In this document: piece after piece, positions 26,016-42,972 of the stretch
Layout: each line of letters starts with the position of its first letter
Numbering within the stretch: position 1 is the stretch's first letter
DNA from: Acetobacter sp. AN02
GTDB taxonomy: Bacteria; Pseudomonadota; Alphaproteobacteria; Acetobacterales; Acetobacteraceae
Direction: 5' to 3'
NCBI RefSeq assembly: GCF_029759835.1
Contig: NZ_JAJJND010000009.1
Coordinates: 1-43,284, forward strand
DNA: 43,284 nucleotides
Position numbers and translations under genes: made by a program
The notes under the pieces: model-generated
Told to the model about the DNA's origin: nothing
The model's input: only the letters and a program-made list of their open reading frames with translations
Database searches by the model: none

Positions 26016-26626
26016 GCCAGGCGCTCCTTCAGGCCCTCAACCGCGGCGCGCGTGATCACGAGCACATCGTGGTTGAGAATGTCATAGACATTGGCGCCGA
26101 CCGTCGGAAGAACATCGATCTTCGGTAGATTGCGAACCGCCCGCAGGAAGCCCTCATTCACCGTTCCGTCGACGATCAGGGCCGAATTCCAGCCCAGCGC
26201 CTTCAGCTTCACTGCGAGCTCGGCCGTCTTCGTCACGCCTTCGGCGGACTCCAGAACAATGAGCTTGCCTTCTTTCGCTTTCTGCGACAGCGCGGAGATC
26301 AGACCGAGACGACGCACCTTCTTGGGCAGGTCGTATCCGTGATCACGCACGACCGGACCATGAACGGCGCCACCGGTGCGATACTGCGGTGCGCGGAGCG
26401 AGCCCTGACGGGCTGAACCGGTGCCTTTCTGGCGATACGGCTTTTTCGTCGTACCCGAGACCTCGCCCATACCCTTCACCTTGTGGGTGCCGGCACGGCG
26501 CTTTGCGAGCTGCCAGTGAACCACGCGGGCCATGATATCGGCGCGCGGCTCGGCTGCGAAGATCTCGTCCGGAAGGGTTGCGGTGCCCGCGCTTCCGTTA
26601 TCGAGTGTTCTGATATCGAGTTCCAT
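26012..26626 (-). CDS. rplD: 50S ribosomal protein L4
   Basis: A 204-residue tunnel-constriction protein, known in E. coli to repress its own S10 operon. It has V[15 protein letters not shown], the basic loop [15 protein letters not shown] and G-G-x-x-H-G-P of uL4. Whether L4 autoregulation exists here cannot be seen; the rpsJ leader is short. Confidence 0.97.
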   Translation of the reverse strand: MELDIRTLDNGSAGTATLPDEIFAAEPRADIMARVVHWQLAKRRAGTHKVKGMGEVSGTTKKPYRQKGTGSARQGSLRAPQYRTGGAVHGPVVRDHGYDLPKKVRRLGLISALSQKAKEGKLIVLESAEGVTKTAELAVKLKALGWNSALIVDGTVNEGFLRAVRNLPKIDVLPTVGANVYDILNHDVLVITRAAVEGLKERLA

Positions 26627-26631
26627 AACCC

Positions 26632-27315
26632 TCAGCCCTCCGCCGTCGCGACGGCTGCCGGATACGGAGCCTCAGCATGACGGGCCTTCTTAATTGCGTC
26701 ACGGACCAGAACCAATCCGTTTTTCGCACCCGGAATGGACCCGCGGATCATCAGCAGATTCTTTTCCGGATCGACCGCAGCAACCTCAAGGTTCAGCGTG
26801 GTGATACGCTCGTCACCCAAGTGACCTGCCATCTTCTTGTTCTTGAAGGTCTTGCCCGGATCCTGGCGGTTACCGGTCGAACCGTGAGAACGGTGAGAGA
26901 TGGACACGCCGTGAGAGGCTTCGAGACCAGCGAAGTTCCAGCGCTTCATGGCGCCTGCGAACCCCTTGCCCTTGCTGGTTCCGGTCACGTCAACCTTCTG
27001 GCCTACCACGAAGTGGGAGGCGAGCAGACGGGTGCCGGGCTCCAGAAGCGCATCGGCAGCGACGCGGAATTCGCGCACGGCCTGCTTCGGCTCGACCTTC
27101 ACGCGGGCATAGTGGCCACGCAGAGGCTTCGAGACATTCTTCACCTTGGCTTTACCCAGGCCGAGCTGGACGGCTGTGTAGCCATCACGTTCCTCGGTAC
27201 GGGTATCGACGACCTCAAGGTCATCGAGGTGAAGCACTGTGACGGGAACATGTGTCCCGTCTTCCCTGAACAGCCGGGTCATACCCAGCTTTCTTGCGAT
27301 CAATCCGGTACGCAT
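26632..27315 (-). CDS. rplC: 50S ribosomal protein L3
   Basis: A 227-residue uL3 protein that reaches to the peptidyl-transferase centre. It starts [12 protein letters not shown] and has [19 protein letters not shown] and the [11 protein letters not shown] segment, with the Gln that is methylated in E. coli. I chose the ATG at 27315; ten further codons upstream are unsupported. A C-terminal tail goes a little past the E. coli length. Confidence 0.97.
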   Translation of the reverse strand: MRTGLIARKLGMTRLFREDGTHVPVTVLHLDDLEVVDTRTEERDGYTAVQLGLGKAKVKNVSKPLRGHYARVKVEPKQAVREFRVAADALLEPGTRLLASHFVVGQKVDVTGTSKGKGFAGAMKRWNFAGLEASHGVSISHRSHGSTGNRQDPGKTFKNKKMAGHLGDERITTLNLEVAAVDPEKNLLMIRGSIPGAKNGLVLVRDAIKKARHAEAPYPAAVATAEG

Positions 27316-27325
27316 CGTCTGGACC

Positions 27326-27634
27326 TTAGAGTTTAATCTCGACATCCACGCCGGCGGCGAGGTCGAGTTTCATGAGGGCGTCCACGGTCTGCGGTGTCGG
27401 CTCGACAATGTCGAGCAGCCTGCGGTGAGTCCGAATCTCGAACTGCTCGCGGCTTTTCTTATCCACGTGGGGTGAGCGGTTTACAGTGAACCGTTCGATA
27501 TGCGTCGGCAGCGGGATAGGACCCCGAACCTGCGCACCCGTACGCTTCGCCGTGTTCACGATTTCCTTCGTGCTGTTATCCAGCACCCGGTGGTCGTAAG
27601 CCTTAAGGCGAATGCGGATGTTCTGGTTGTCCAT
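27326..27634 (-). CDS. rpsJ: 30S ribosomal protein S10
   Basis: A 102-residue small-subunit protein that also serves as NusE in antitermination complexes. It has [34 protein letters not shown], and E-Q-F-E-I-R-T-H-x-R-L. It opens the S10 block, directly behind a strong terminator after tuf, so it probably has its own promoter in the 111-bp gap; I could not identify that promoter with confidence. Confidence 0.98.
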   Translation of the reverse strand: MDNQNIRIRLKAYDHRVLDNSTKEIVNTAKRTGAQVRGPIPLPTHIERFTVNRSPHVDKKSREQFEIRTHRRLLDIVEPTPQTVDALMKLDLAAGVDVEIKL

Positions 27635-27684
27635 CGTCTCTGTTCAATCCGTTATCTGGTCCGGGAAGCCCGCCACCTGGGAAA

Positions 27685-27714
27685 AGGCCCCGGCCGGAAA
27701 ACCGGCCGGGGCCT
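27685..27714 (-). terminator. Intrinsic terminator between tuf and rpsJ
   Basis: A perfect 13-bp stem (AGGCCCCGGCCGG / CCGGCCGGGGCCT) with an AAAA loop is followed on the minus strand by TTTTC. It lies 31 bases past the tuf stop and divides the str block from the S10 block. Confidence 0.85.
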
Positions 27715-27745
27715 CACCCGATCTGGGCCCGTCTGGTCCCTGAGA

Positions 27746-28936
27746 TTACTCAGTGATCTTCGAAACCACGCCGGCGCCGACCGTGCGGCCACCCTCGCGG
27801 ATAGCAAAGCGCAGACCTTCGTCCATGGCGATCGGAGCGATCAGCTCGACATCCATAGCGATGTTGTCGCCCGGCATGACCATTTCCGTGCCTTCCGGCA
27901 GGTGAACGACACCGGTGACGTCCGTCGTGCGGAAGTAGAACTGCGGACGGTAGTTCGTGAAGAACGGCGTGTGACGCCCACCCTCTTCCTTCGTAAGGAT
28001 GTAGGCTTCAGCCTTGAACTTCTTATGCGGCGTGATGGAGCCCGGCTTGGCCAGAACCTGGCCACGCTCGACGTCCTCACGCTTCGTGCCACGCAGAAGC
28101 GCACCGATGTTGTCGCCTGCCTCTCCGCGGTCGAGCAGCTTGCGGAACATCTCAACGCCTGTCACGGTCGTCTTCACGGTGTCACGCAGACCGACGATCT
28201 CAACTTCGTCACCGACGTTGACAGCGCCACGCTCGACACGGCCCGTCACGACGGTGCCACGGCCGGAAATCGAGAACACATCTTCGATCGGCATCAGGAA
28301 CGGACGGTCGATCGGACGCTCCGGCTGCGGGATGTAGGCATCAACCGCATCCATCAGCTCGAGAACGCGATTCTCACCAACCTCTGCGTCGCCGTCTTCC
28401 AGCGTCACGAGAGCGGAGCCCTTCACGATGGGGATATCATCACCCGGGAACTGATAGGAGGAGAGAAGCTCACGCACTTCCATCTCGACCAGCTCAAGCA
28501 GTTCCGGATCGTCAACCTGATCAACCTTGTTCAGGAACACGACCAGAGCCGGCACGCCGACCTGACGGGCGAGCAGGATGTGCTCACGGGTCTGCGGCAT
28601 CGGGCCGTCTGCAGCAGACACGACCAGGATCGCGCCGTCCATCTGGGCAGCACCGGTGATCATGTTCTTCACGTAGTCAGCGTGACCCGGGCAGTCGACG
28701 TGAGCGTAGTGACGCTTGTCGGTCTCGTACTCAACGTGAGCCGTGGAGATCGTAATGCCGCGGGCGCGCTCTTCAGGAGCCGCGTCAATCTGATCATACG
28801 CCTTGAACTCAGCGCCGCCCTTCTTTGCAAGGGTCTTGGTGATTGCTGCAGTCAGCGAGGTCTTGCCGTGATCGACGTGACCGATCGTGCCGATGTTGCA
28901 GTGCGGCTTATTCCGCTCAAACTTAGCCTTTGCCAT
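27746..28936 (-). CDS. tuf: Elongation factor Tu
   Basis: A 396-residue GTPase that delivers aminoacyl-tRNA to the ribosomal A site. The G-domain motifs are present: G-H-V-D-H-G-K-T at residues 18-25, D-C-P-G-H-A-D-Y near 80-87, and N-K-V-D near 135. Domains 2 and 3 follow at normal length. It comes directly after rpsG; the usual fusA is missing between them. A strong terminator follows. A second tuf copy elsewhere is possible. Confidence 0.99.
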   Translation of the reverse strand: MAKAKFERNKPHCNIGTIGHVDHGKTSLTAAITKTLAKKGGAEFKAYDQIDAAPEERARGITISTAHVEYETDKRHYAHVDCPGHADYVKNMITGAAQMDGAILVVSAADGPMPQTREHILLARQVGVPALVVFLNKVDQVDDPELLELVEMEVRELLSSYQFPGDDIPIVKGSALVTLEDGDAEVGENRVLELMDAVDAYIPQPERPIDRPFLMPIEDVFSISGRGTVVTGRVERGAVNVGDEVEIVGLRDTVKTTVTGVEMFRKLLDRGEAGDNIGALLRGTKREDVERGQVLAKPGSITPHKKFKAEAYILTKEEGGRHTPFFTNYRPQFYFRTTDVTGVVHLPEGTEMVMPGDNIAMDVELIAPIAMDEGLRFAIREGGRTVGAGVVSKITE

Positions 28937-29055
28937 CGTTTCTCTCCGTTACCGGCTGACGCCGGAGTCGGTTACCCAGAATCTGTGCGCCACGCTGTGG
29001 GCGTCGGGCGCGTTACCATCTCCGGAAGCTGTTGACCAGCACCCGGAGGACATCC

Positions 29056-29532
29056 TTACCAGCGGTAGTGGCTGAACGCCTTGTTCGCTTCCGCCATGCG
29101 ATGCGTGTCTTCGCGCTTCTTCACGGCAGCGCCACGATTGTTCACCGCGTCCAGCAGTTCGTTGGACAGGCGGTCCCGCATCGTGTTCTCGCCGCGCTTG
29201 CGGGAGGCATCGATCAGCCAGCGGATCGCCAGAGCCTGACGACGATCCGTACGAACCTCGACCGGCACCTGGTAGGTCGCACCGCCGACGCGGCGGGAGC
29301 GGACCTCGACAGCCGGCTTCACGTTGTCCAGCGCCGCATGGAACATCGCGACCGGATCGGCGGCAGCGCCACCTCGACGGACCAGCGAGTCCAGAGCGCC
29401 GTAGACGATGCCTTCGGCGGTGGATTTCTTACCGTCATACATCAGCGCATTCATGAAGCGCGTGATGACGACGTCTCCGAATTTCGGATCAGGAAGGATC
29501 TCGCGCTTTACAGCGCGGTGACGGCGACTCAT
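29056..29532 (-). CDS. rpsG: 30S ribosomal protein S7
   Basis: A 158-residue primary binder of the 16S rRNA 3' domain, and in E. coli a repressor of the str operon. It has [30 protein letters not shown], and [15 protein letters not shown]. It ends Y-R-W, the shorter tail. It is followed at 119 bp by tuf instead of fusA. Confidence 0.98.
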   Translation of the reverse strand: MSRRHRAVKREILPDPKFGDVVITRFMNALMYDGKKSTAEGIVYGALDSLVRRGGAAADPVAMFHAALDNVKPAVEVRSRRVGGATYQVPVEVRTDRRQALAIRWLIDASRKRGENTMRDRLSNELLDAVNNRGAAVKKREDTHRMAEANKAFSHYRW

Positions 29533-29547
29533 ACCTCGGTATTCCCC

Positions 29548-29919
29548 TTACTTCGGACGCTTCGCGCCATACAGCGAACGACGCTGACGACGCTTTGCGA
29601 TACCCTGCGTATCGAGCACGCCGCGCAGGATGTGATAACGCACACCCGGAAGATCCTTGACTCGGCCACCGCGGATCAGGACGACACTGTGCTCCTGAAG
29701 ATTGTGGCCCTCACCGGGGATGTAGCTCACAACTTCGTAGCCATTCGTGAGGCGCACCTTGGCGACCTTACGCAGAGCGGAGTTCGGCTTCTTCGGCGTC
29801 GTCGTATAGACACGCGTGCAGACGCCACGCTTCTGCGGGCAGCCCTGCAGGGCCGGCACCTTGTTGCGCTTGGCCGCGGGTTCGCGACCCTTGGCGATCA
29901 ACTGGTTGATGGTCGGCAT
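29548..29919 (-). CDS. rpsL: 30S ribosomal protein S12
   Basis: A 123-residue decoding-centre protein. It starts P-T-I-N-Q-L-I and has [27 protein letters not shown], and G[12 protein letters not shown]. The lysines where streptomycin-resistance changes arise (in T-P-K-K-P-N and R-V-K-D-L-P) are wild type. I chose the ATG at 29919; 29 upstream codons in the open frame are not conserved. Confidence 0.98.
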   Translation of the reverse strand: MPTINQLIAKGREPAAKRNKVPALQGCPQKRGVCTRVYTTTPKKPNSALRKVAKVRLTNGYEVVSYIPGEGHNLQEHSVVLIRGGRVKDLPGVRYHILRGVLDTQGIAKRRQRRSLYGAKRPK

Positions 29920-30344
29920 GCGCCCTTCCCGATCCTTACACAGTTCGGCCGGCCAGCCCTTTTCCGGCTGCCGACTTTCGTTCAAACAAAACACCCTCCC
30001 CGACACAGCGCCGGGACGGGCCTATCTTTACATCCGGCCTCTGCCCGTCACGAGGAGGGCGGTACCGCATGTCTGCCTGCTGCAATGGCAACCTTTATTC
30101 CGTTTTCCTGCATGCAGGCGGAAAGGGTTAACCGAGGGCGCGGAACCTACGGAGCGGAAAGCGGCAAGTCAAGCAGCGTACTGCGATTCTCTTCGCAAAT
30201 CCGGCTTCCGCTGAACAGCCATGCAGTCTCAAGACGGACCGCATCCCGCACCCGGAACATCGAATTGCGCGGGTCATAGCGCGAATTTCCGCGGCTGACC
30301 AGAGAAAAAAGGCAGATTCGGACCGGAATCCCTCAGGAAAAAAC
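29920..30344. other. Intergenic stretch upstream of rpsL
   Basis: About 425 bp between the rpoC terminator and rpsL, with no gene I can support. It presumably holds the str-operon promoter, but I see no convincing -35/-10 pair; a weak GTGACG and TAAAGAT pair lies about 110 bases upstream of rpsL. A perfect 12-base palindrome, CCTGCATGCAGG, is at 30107-30118. Short open frames on both strands have no family character. Confidence 0.5.
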
Positions 30345-30372
30345 AAAAGGCCGGGAGTGACCCCGGCCTTTT
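30345..30372 (-). terminator. Intrinsic terminator after rpoC
   Basis: The stem AAAAGGCCGGG / CCCGGCCTTTT has a 6-base loop and is followed on the minus strand by GTTTTTTCC. It starts 24 bases past the rpoC stop and ends the rplKAJL-rpoBC block. Confidence 0.92.
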
Positions 30373-30396
30373 ATCCTTACAACCTGTCTGCGGCGT

Positions 30397-34638
<4,242 letters not shown>

Positions 34639-34655
34639 TTAAAACCACGTCCCTG

Positions 34656-34673
34656 CCGGTTCGGGAGAACCGG
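34656..34673 (-). repeat. Second hairpin in the rpoB-rpoC gap
   Basis: A perfect 7-bp stem (CCGGTTC / GAACCGG) with a GGGA loop, directly downstream of the terminator-like hairpin on the minus strand. Together they form a tandem structure ahead of rpoC; its role is unknown. Confidence 0.5.
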
Positions 34674-34675
34674 GT

Positions 34676-34702
34676 AAAAAGCGGGGCCTGACAGAGCCCC
34701 GC
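34676..34702 (-). terminator. Terminator-like hairpin between rpoB and rpoC
   Basis: The stem GCGGGGC / GCCCCGC (7 bp, 8-base loop) is followed on the minus strand by a run of five T. It begins seven bases past the rpoB stop. By form this is an intrinsic terminator inside the rpoBC operon, so it must be leaky, antiterminated, or bypassed by a separate rpoC promoter. Confidence 0.75.
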
Positions 34703-34708
34703 GGCTGA

Positions 34709-38881
<4,173 letters not shown>

Positions 38882-38915
38882 CGTATTCTGCTCCGTCCCT
38901 GCCATCGGACTATCA

Positions 38916-38943
38916 GGCCATCTGTCCGTCGATTCAGATGGCC
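38916..38943 (-). repeat. Hairpin upstream of rpoB
   Basis: A perfect 9-bp stem (GGCCATCTG / CAGATGGCC) with a 10-base loop, followed at 38942-38954 by a short palindrome CCGGACAGTCCGG. Both lie in the rplL-rpoB gap, within 75 bases of the rpoB start. Confidence 0.5.
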
Positions 38944-39021
38944 GGACAGTCCGGCGGTGTATTTATCAGATACCGCACCTGGCTTTGCCACAACTCGGGC
39001 ATCCTGCACAACAGACAGGCA

Positions 39022-39046
39022 GGCGGAGACCGAAACGGCCTCCGCC
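39022..39046 (-). terminator. Candidate rplL-rpoB attenuator
   Basis: An 11-bp stem (GGCGGAGGCCG / CGGTCTCCGCC on the minus strand, one G-U pair) with a 3-base loop. The pair at that position would be an A-C mismatch on the plus strand, so the structure favours the minus-strand RNA. The tail TGCCTGTCTGTTG is weakly T-rich. It lies where E. coli has its rplL-rpoB attenuator. Confidence 0.5.
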
Positions 39047-39109
39047 CGAACCAGATCAGAAGTCCTGATGACGCCAGGGAAACCCCCGGACATCACCGGA
39101 TCCGCGAGA

Positions 39110-39487
39110 TTATTTAATCTCGACGGTTGCTCCGTTCTCTTCGAGAACCTTCTTGATCTTCTCGGCTTCTTCCTTGTTGACGCCTTCCTTGACGGTCTTC
39201 GGAGCGCCTTCAACGAGATCCTTGGCTTCTTTCAGGCCCAGGCCCGTGATGCCGCGGATTTCCTTAATGACGTTGATCTTCTTGTCGCCGGCGCCGGCCA
39301 GGATGACAGTGAATTCCGTCTGCTCTTCAGCCGGAGCGGCAGCAGCGCCACCCGGAGCCGCAGCGGCAACAGCCACCGGAGCAGCGGCGGAAACGCCCCA
39401 CTTCTCCTCGAGCAGCTTGGACAGCTCGGCAGCTTCGAGAACGGTAAGAGCGGACAGCTCGTCAACGAGTTTGTTCAGATCGGCCAT
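39110..39487 (-). CDS. rplL: 50S ribosomal protein L7/L12
   Basis: A 125-residue acidic stalk protein that recruits translation GTPases, normally in several copies per ribosome. It has an N-terminal dimerisation helix ([10 protein letters not shown]), an Ala/Pro-rich hinge near residues 35-55, and the C-terminal domain with K-I[21 protein letters not shown]. It follows rplJ by 102 bp; that gap has a short Cys-Gly-rich hairpin near 39562-39585. Confidence 0.98.
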   Translation of the reverse strand: MADLNKLVDELSALTVLEAAELSKLLEEKWGVSAAAPVAVAAAAPGGAAAAPAEEQTEFTVILAGAGDKKINVIKEIRGITGLGLKEAKDLVEGAPKTVKEGVNKEEAEKIKKVLEENGATVEIK

Positions 39488-39589
39488 GACTGGTCTTCCT
39501 AATATAGATACCGGTTACCCATGCGCAACCCGCCGCAGCGGTCGCATGACAAAGTTTCGAACCCCTCCGGCACATGCCGGGGGAGTTTT

Positions 39590-40111
39590 TCAGGCTGCCG
39601 CCTCGCCTTTCCTGGCCCAGGCGCCCGTGACCCGAGCGAGCTGTCCTGCCGGCGCCTGGAGAACGCCTGCGATGCGCGTGGCGGGGGTCGAGATGAGCCC
39701 CACCAGCTGCGCCCGGAGCGTATCCAGGGACGGAAGCTCGGCCAGCGCCTTGACACCATCCGCATTCAGCGTCTGTGTGCCCAGAGCGCCACCGAGCAGA
39801 ACAAGCTTCTCGTTGGTCTTGGCGAACTCGACGATCACCTTCGCCACAGCCACAGGGTCGGCCGCCCACGCAAGCGCGGTCGGTCCCTTCAGCAGTGGCT
39901 TGATGCCTTCGAACTGGGTCCCGTCGAGGGCGAGAGTGGCCAGCCGGTTCTTCGCGACTTTATAGGTCGCACCCGCAGCGCGCACCTTCCGGCGCAGGTC
40001 CGTCACATCAGCGACCGTCAGCCCGTCATTGCGGGTGACAACCACCATGGACGTCCCGGCGAACACGGCAGCGAGCGAGGCGACAAATTCGCGCTTCTCC
40101 GTACGGTCCAA
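39590..40111 (-). CDS. rplJ: 50S ribosomal protein L10
   Basis: A 173-residue protein that anchors L7/L12 to the ribosome. It starts [12 protein letters not shown], has the [11 protein letters not shown] segment, and the C-terminal helix that binds L12 dimers. The start must be TTG at 40111: an in-frame TGA is 15 bases upstream, and the first internal Met is near residue 22. GGAG lies seven bases before it. The 294-bp leader is a likely site for L10-L12 feedback control, as in other bacteria. Confidence 0.96.
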   Translation of the reverse strand: MDRTEKREFVASLAAVFAGTSMVVVTRNDGLTVADVTDLRRKVRAAGATYKVAKNRLATLALDGTQFEGIKPLLKGPTALAWAADPVAVAKVIVEFAKTNEKLVLLGGALGTQTLNADGVKALAELPSLDTLRAQLVGLISTPATRIAGVLQAPAGQLARVTGAWARKGEAAA

Positions 40112-40405
40112 ATCCCGTCTCCGTCATGATCAGGCGGCCAGAGCCGCCGGATCGGGTTTCCCTTGAACCTCCCGCCTCCGCAGAGACGGAAAATCCGGTT
40201 CGCCTGTCCTCTTCCACGGAAAGGCCGGACAGAGCAGCGGACCGCTCACCGGCATCCATATCTCCCGGGCGCGCTCCCGGAGGAGCCTTAAGGCTTTCGC
40301 CACGTCCGGTCTCGGACAGGATCGGAACATCACCCCGAGGGGCAATCTCCTGGATGCCGCTCCGCGGACGGAACGGCAACGTTCTTCAGAATCGTCTTTC
40401 GCGGA
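40112..40405 (-). promoter_or_regulatory. Long rplJ leader, candidate L10(L12)4 autoregulatory site
   Basis: A 294-bp gap between rplA and rplJ without a supported gene. It holds a perfect palindrome AGCCTTAAGGCT (40284-40295) and a hairpin at the rplA stop (40397-40418, 8-bp stem). In other bacteria the rplJ leader binds the L10-L12 complex to repress translation; here that is inferred from length and position. I see no clear promoter. Confidence 0.45.
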
Positions 40406-41098
40406 TCAGACCGCGAAATCGGAAACATCCACGCTGACGCCGGGGCCCATCGTGGAGGACAGAGCCACCTTCTTAAGGTAGGTGCCCTTTGCGCCGGTCG
40501 GACGTGCTTTCTGCACGGCGTCGATCAGCGCACGGATGTTCTCGGACAGCTTGCCAGCCTCGAAAGACGCCTTACCGACTCCGGCGTGGATGATACCGGC
40601 CTTCTCGGCGCGATACTCAACCTGACCGGATTTTGCAGCCGTGACGGCACCCTTGACGTCCATGGTGACGGTGCCGAGCTTCGGGTTCGGCATCAGGCCG
40701 CGCGGGCCGAGCACCTTACCGAGACGACCGACCAGAGCCATCATGTCCGGGGTCGCGATGCAGCGGTCGAACTCGATCTCTCCGGCCTGCACCTTTTCCA
40801 TCAGGTCTTCAGCGCCAACAACCTCGGCTCCGGCTGCCTTCGCTTCCTCGGCCTTGGGGCCGCGGGCGAACACGCCGACGCGCAGGGTCTTGCCCGTGCC
40901 GTTCGGCAGGGAGATCAGGCCGCGGACCATCTGATCAGCATGGCGCGGATCGATGCCGAGGTTGAGGGAGACCTCAACTGTCTCGTCAAATTTTGCCTTT
41001 GCGTTGGTCTTCACCAGCGCCACGGCCTCGTCCAGTCCGTACAGCTTCGTGCCGTCAACAGATGCGCGGGCCGCCGTCAGACGTTTGTCTTTTGCCAT
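40406..41098 (-). CDS. rplA: 50S ribosomal protein L1
   Basis: A 230-residue stalk protein that guides E-site tRNA release. It has [22 protein letters not shown], the G-K[12 protein letters not shown] motif, and G[16 protein letters not shown]. I chose the ATG at 41098 (M-A-K-D-K-R-L). Its start is four bases past the rplK stop. L1 often represses its own operon. Confidence 0.98.
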   Translation of the reverse strand: MAKDKRLTAARASVDGTKLYGLDEAVALVKTNAKAKFDETVEVSLNLGIDPRHADQMVRGLISLPNGTGKTLRVGVFARGPKAEEAKAAGAEVVGAEDLMEKVQAGEIEFDRCIATPDMMALVGRLGKVLGPRGLMPNPKLGTVTMDVKGAVTAAKSGQVEYRAEKAGIIHAGVGKASFEAGKLSENIRALIDAVQKARPTGAKGTYLKKVALSSTMGPGVSVDVSDFAV

Positions 41099-41102
41099 GA
41101 TC

Positions 41103-41537
41103 TCAGCCCTCCACAACCTGCAGGCCCATTGAGCGGGCGGAGCCTTCGAGCATGCGGACGGCAGCGTCCAGATCGTTGGCGTTCATATCCTGATGCTTCT
41201 GCTCGGCGATCTCGCGCAGCTGGGCTTTCGTCACCTTGCCGACCGCGGCGGACTTGCCGACCGTCTGGCTGCCCTTGGAAATCTTCGCTGCCTTGAGCAG
41301 GAAGTAGGTGTTCGGCGGGGTCTTGGTGATGAAGCTGAACGTGCGGTCCGCATAGGCGGTGATCACCACCGGAATCGGCATGCCAGGCTCAAGGGACTGG
41401 GTCTTGGCGTTGAACGCCTTGCAGAATTCCATGATGTTCAGGCCGCGCTGACCGAGAGCGGGACCGACCGGCGGAGACGGGTTCGCCTTACCTGCCGGAA
41501 TCTGCAGCTTGATGTAGCCAACGATTTTTTTGGCCAT
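41103..41537 (-). CDS. rplK: 50S ribosomal protein L11
   Basis: A 144-residue protein of the GTPase-associated centre, required for stringent-response activation by RelA. It has [29 protein letters not shown], and the G-S-x-T-V-G-K end of the family. It is the first gene of the supercluster here; secE and nusG, which usually come before it, are absent. Confidence 0.98.
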   Translation of the reverse strand: MAKKIVGYIKLQIPAGKANPSPPVGPALGQRGLNIMEFCKAFNAKTQSLEPGMPIPVVITAYADRTFSFITKTPPNTYFLLKAAKISKGSQTVGKSAAVGKVTKAQLREIAEQKHQDMNANDLDAAVRMLEGSARSMGLQVVEG

Positions 41538-41640
41538 ATCCGGGACTCCTCATATTGTGCCCGGACCGCGGTGATATCGGCCTTCCGACTCTGCACACAG
41601 GCAGAATCGCGCAGCCTCCCGCGTTCCGTAGGAAGGCGGG

Positions 41641-41669
41641 GCCATAGCTGCCGCCCGGATATGAGTCAA
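41641..41669 (-). promoter_or_regulatory. Candidate rplK promoter
   Basis: On the minus strand TTGACT (41669-41664), 17 bases, TATGGC (41646-41641). The -35 matches five of six consensus positions and the -10 three of six. It would give a leader of about 97 bases before rplK. A small hairpin (AACCCTT / AAGGGTT, 41668-41685) lies just upstream. Confidence 0.45.
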
Positions 41670-41741
41670 CCCTTAAGAAAGGGTTTTCGCCTCCTGCCCC
41701 CTTCATACGGGCCCCGGAGTTCTGTTAAAGCCGGGGATCAG

Positions 41742-42572
41742 ATGCTACCGAAGATGGATCGGATCATGACCACGCCGCCCCAGGAAGACTCACCCGTCGT
41801 TCGTCCGGCTCCCGGCAGAATTGCCTTTCTGGCGATGCGTAAGGACAAGGCGCAGAAGGAATTTGCCCGTCTGACGCGGCGGTACGGCAATATCCGGCCT
41901 GAGGAGGCGGATGTGATCGTCTGTCTGGGCGGAGACGGCTTCATGCTGCAGACGCTGCGCACCGTGATGCATCTGAACGTGCCTGTCTATGGCATGAACT
42001 GCGGCTCCGTGGGCTTTATGATGAATGCGCCGGATGAGGACGATCTTCCGGCCCGGATCAGCCGGGCGCAGAGTGCTGCGCTGCATCCGCTGCACATGAA
42101 GGCTACCGATGCGGACGGGGTGATCTGGGAGGCGGATGCGCTGAACGATGTCTATCTCTTCCGCCAGACGCACCAGGCAGCCAAGATCCGTATCGATGTG
42201 GACGGACGGGTGCGGCTTCCCGAACTGATCAGTGACGGCGTGATCCTTGCCACGCCTGCCGGCTCCACGGCCTATAATCTCTCGGTCCAGGGACCGATCG
42301 TTCCGCTGTCGGGCAATCTGTTCCCCCTCACGCCCATCAGCCCGTTCCGTCCGCGCCGCTGGCATGGCGCGCTCCTGCCCCACACATCCGAGGTGCGTTT
42401 TACGGTGCATGAGGCGGATAAGCGCCCTGTTGCCGCCGTGGCGGATGCCATTGAGGTCCGCAATGTCGTGTCCGTGACGGTCCGGGAGAACCGGGATCTG
42501 ACGGCCACGCTGCTGTTCGATCCGGGGCAGACGCTGTCGGAACGGATCATCGCGGAGCAGTTCTCATCCTGA
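41742..42572 (+). CDS. nadK: NAD kinase
   Basis: A 276-residue cytoplasmic enzyme that phosphorylates NAD to NADP with ATP. It has the catalytic G-G-D-G motif at about residues 63-66 within V-C-L-G-G-D-G-F-M-L, an N-D pair near 133-134 (L-N-D-V, where many homologues have N-E), and the D-G-V-I-L-A-T-P-A-G-S-T-A-Y motif near 164-177. I chose the ATG at 41742, with GGGG five bases upstream; in-frame ATGs at 41754 and 41766 are alternatives. It is divergent from rplK. Confidence 0.93.
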   Translation: MLPKMDRIMTTPPQEDSPVVRPAPGRIAFLAMRKDKAQKEFARLTRRYGNIRPEEADVIVCLGGDGFMLQTLRTVMHLNVPVYGMNCGSVGFMMNAPDEDDLPARISRAQSAALHPLHMKATDADGVIWEADALNDVYLFRQTHQAAKIRIDVDGRVRLPELISDGVILATPAGSTAYNLSVQGPIVPLSGNLFPLTPISPFRPRRWHGALLPHTSEVRFTVHEADKRPVAAVADAIEVRNVVSVTVRENRDLTATLLFDPGQTLSERIIAEQFSS

Positions 42573-42594
42573 GCCGGGATTAAAGGGGCGGGAT

Positions 42595-42972
42595 ATGTCC
42601 GAAGATTACACAACCGGACCGGTGGATATCGTCATGTCGCCGGTACAGTTTGCCGCCGTCATGCAGGATAAAACAATTACCGAGCATGAGACATTTACAG
42701 GCAGACTGATGACGCGCGGCATTGGCGTCATTGAAGTCATCGGTGGGGCGCTGGAGTTTTTCGGTGCCGGAGGATTATATGCCGCGCCCGAGCCGACGAT
42801 GATAACCAAGGCAGGAGGCACGCTTCTTGCCCTGAATGGCACTGATAATTTCTACAATGGCGTCCGGGAGGTCTGGACCGGGCATAGTTCAGATACGTTA
42901 ACTTCCGAACTGGCCCGTCAGGCTGTCCTCAAATTAGGTTTCGTGGACAAATGGTATCCACTGGAGTGCTGA
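42595..42972 (+). pseudogene. Truncated gene resembling a polymorphic-toxin pre-toxin region
   Basis: A 125-codon frame behind a good GGGG ribosome-binding site, 22 bp after nadK. I recognise no catalytic domain. There is a hydrophobic Gly/Ala segment (about residues 42-68: I-G-V-I-E-V-I-G-G-A-L-E-F-F-G-A-G), then D-N-F-Y-N-G-V-R-E-V-W-T-G-H-S-S-D-T-L-T-S-E, which looks like the segment that precedes the toxic domain of some polymorphic (Rhs-like) toxins. The last 10-15 codons belong to the end of the IS element, so the natural C-terminus is lost. Function and integrity are uncertain. Confidence 0.45.

Noticed and set aside
27500-29035. A 511-codon plus-strand frame opposite tuf
   Set aside because: Antisense shadow; tuf reads without error on the minus strand.
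30128-30346. A 72-codon frame in the rpoC-rpsL gap
   Set aside because: It starts inside the rpoC terminator, lacks a ribosome-binding site, and has a Cys/Arg/Phe-rich product unlike any family I know.
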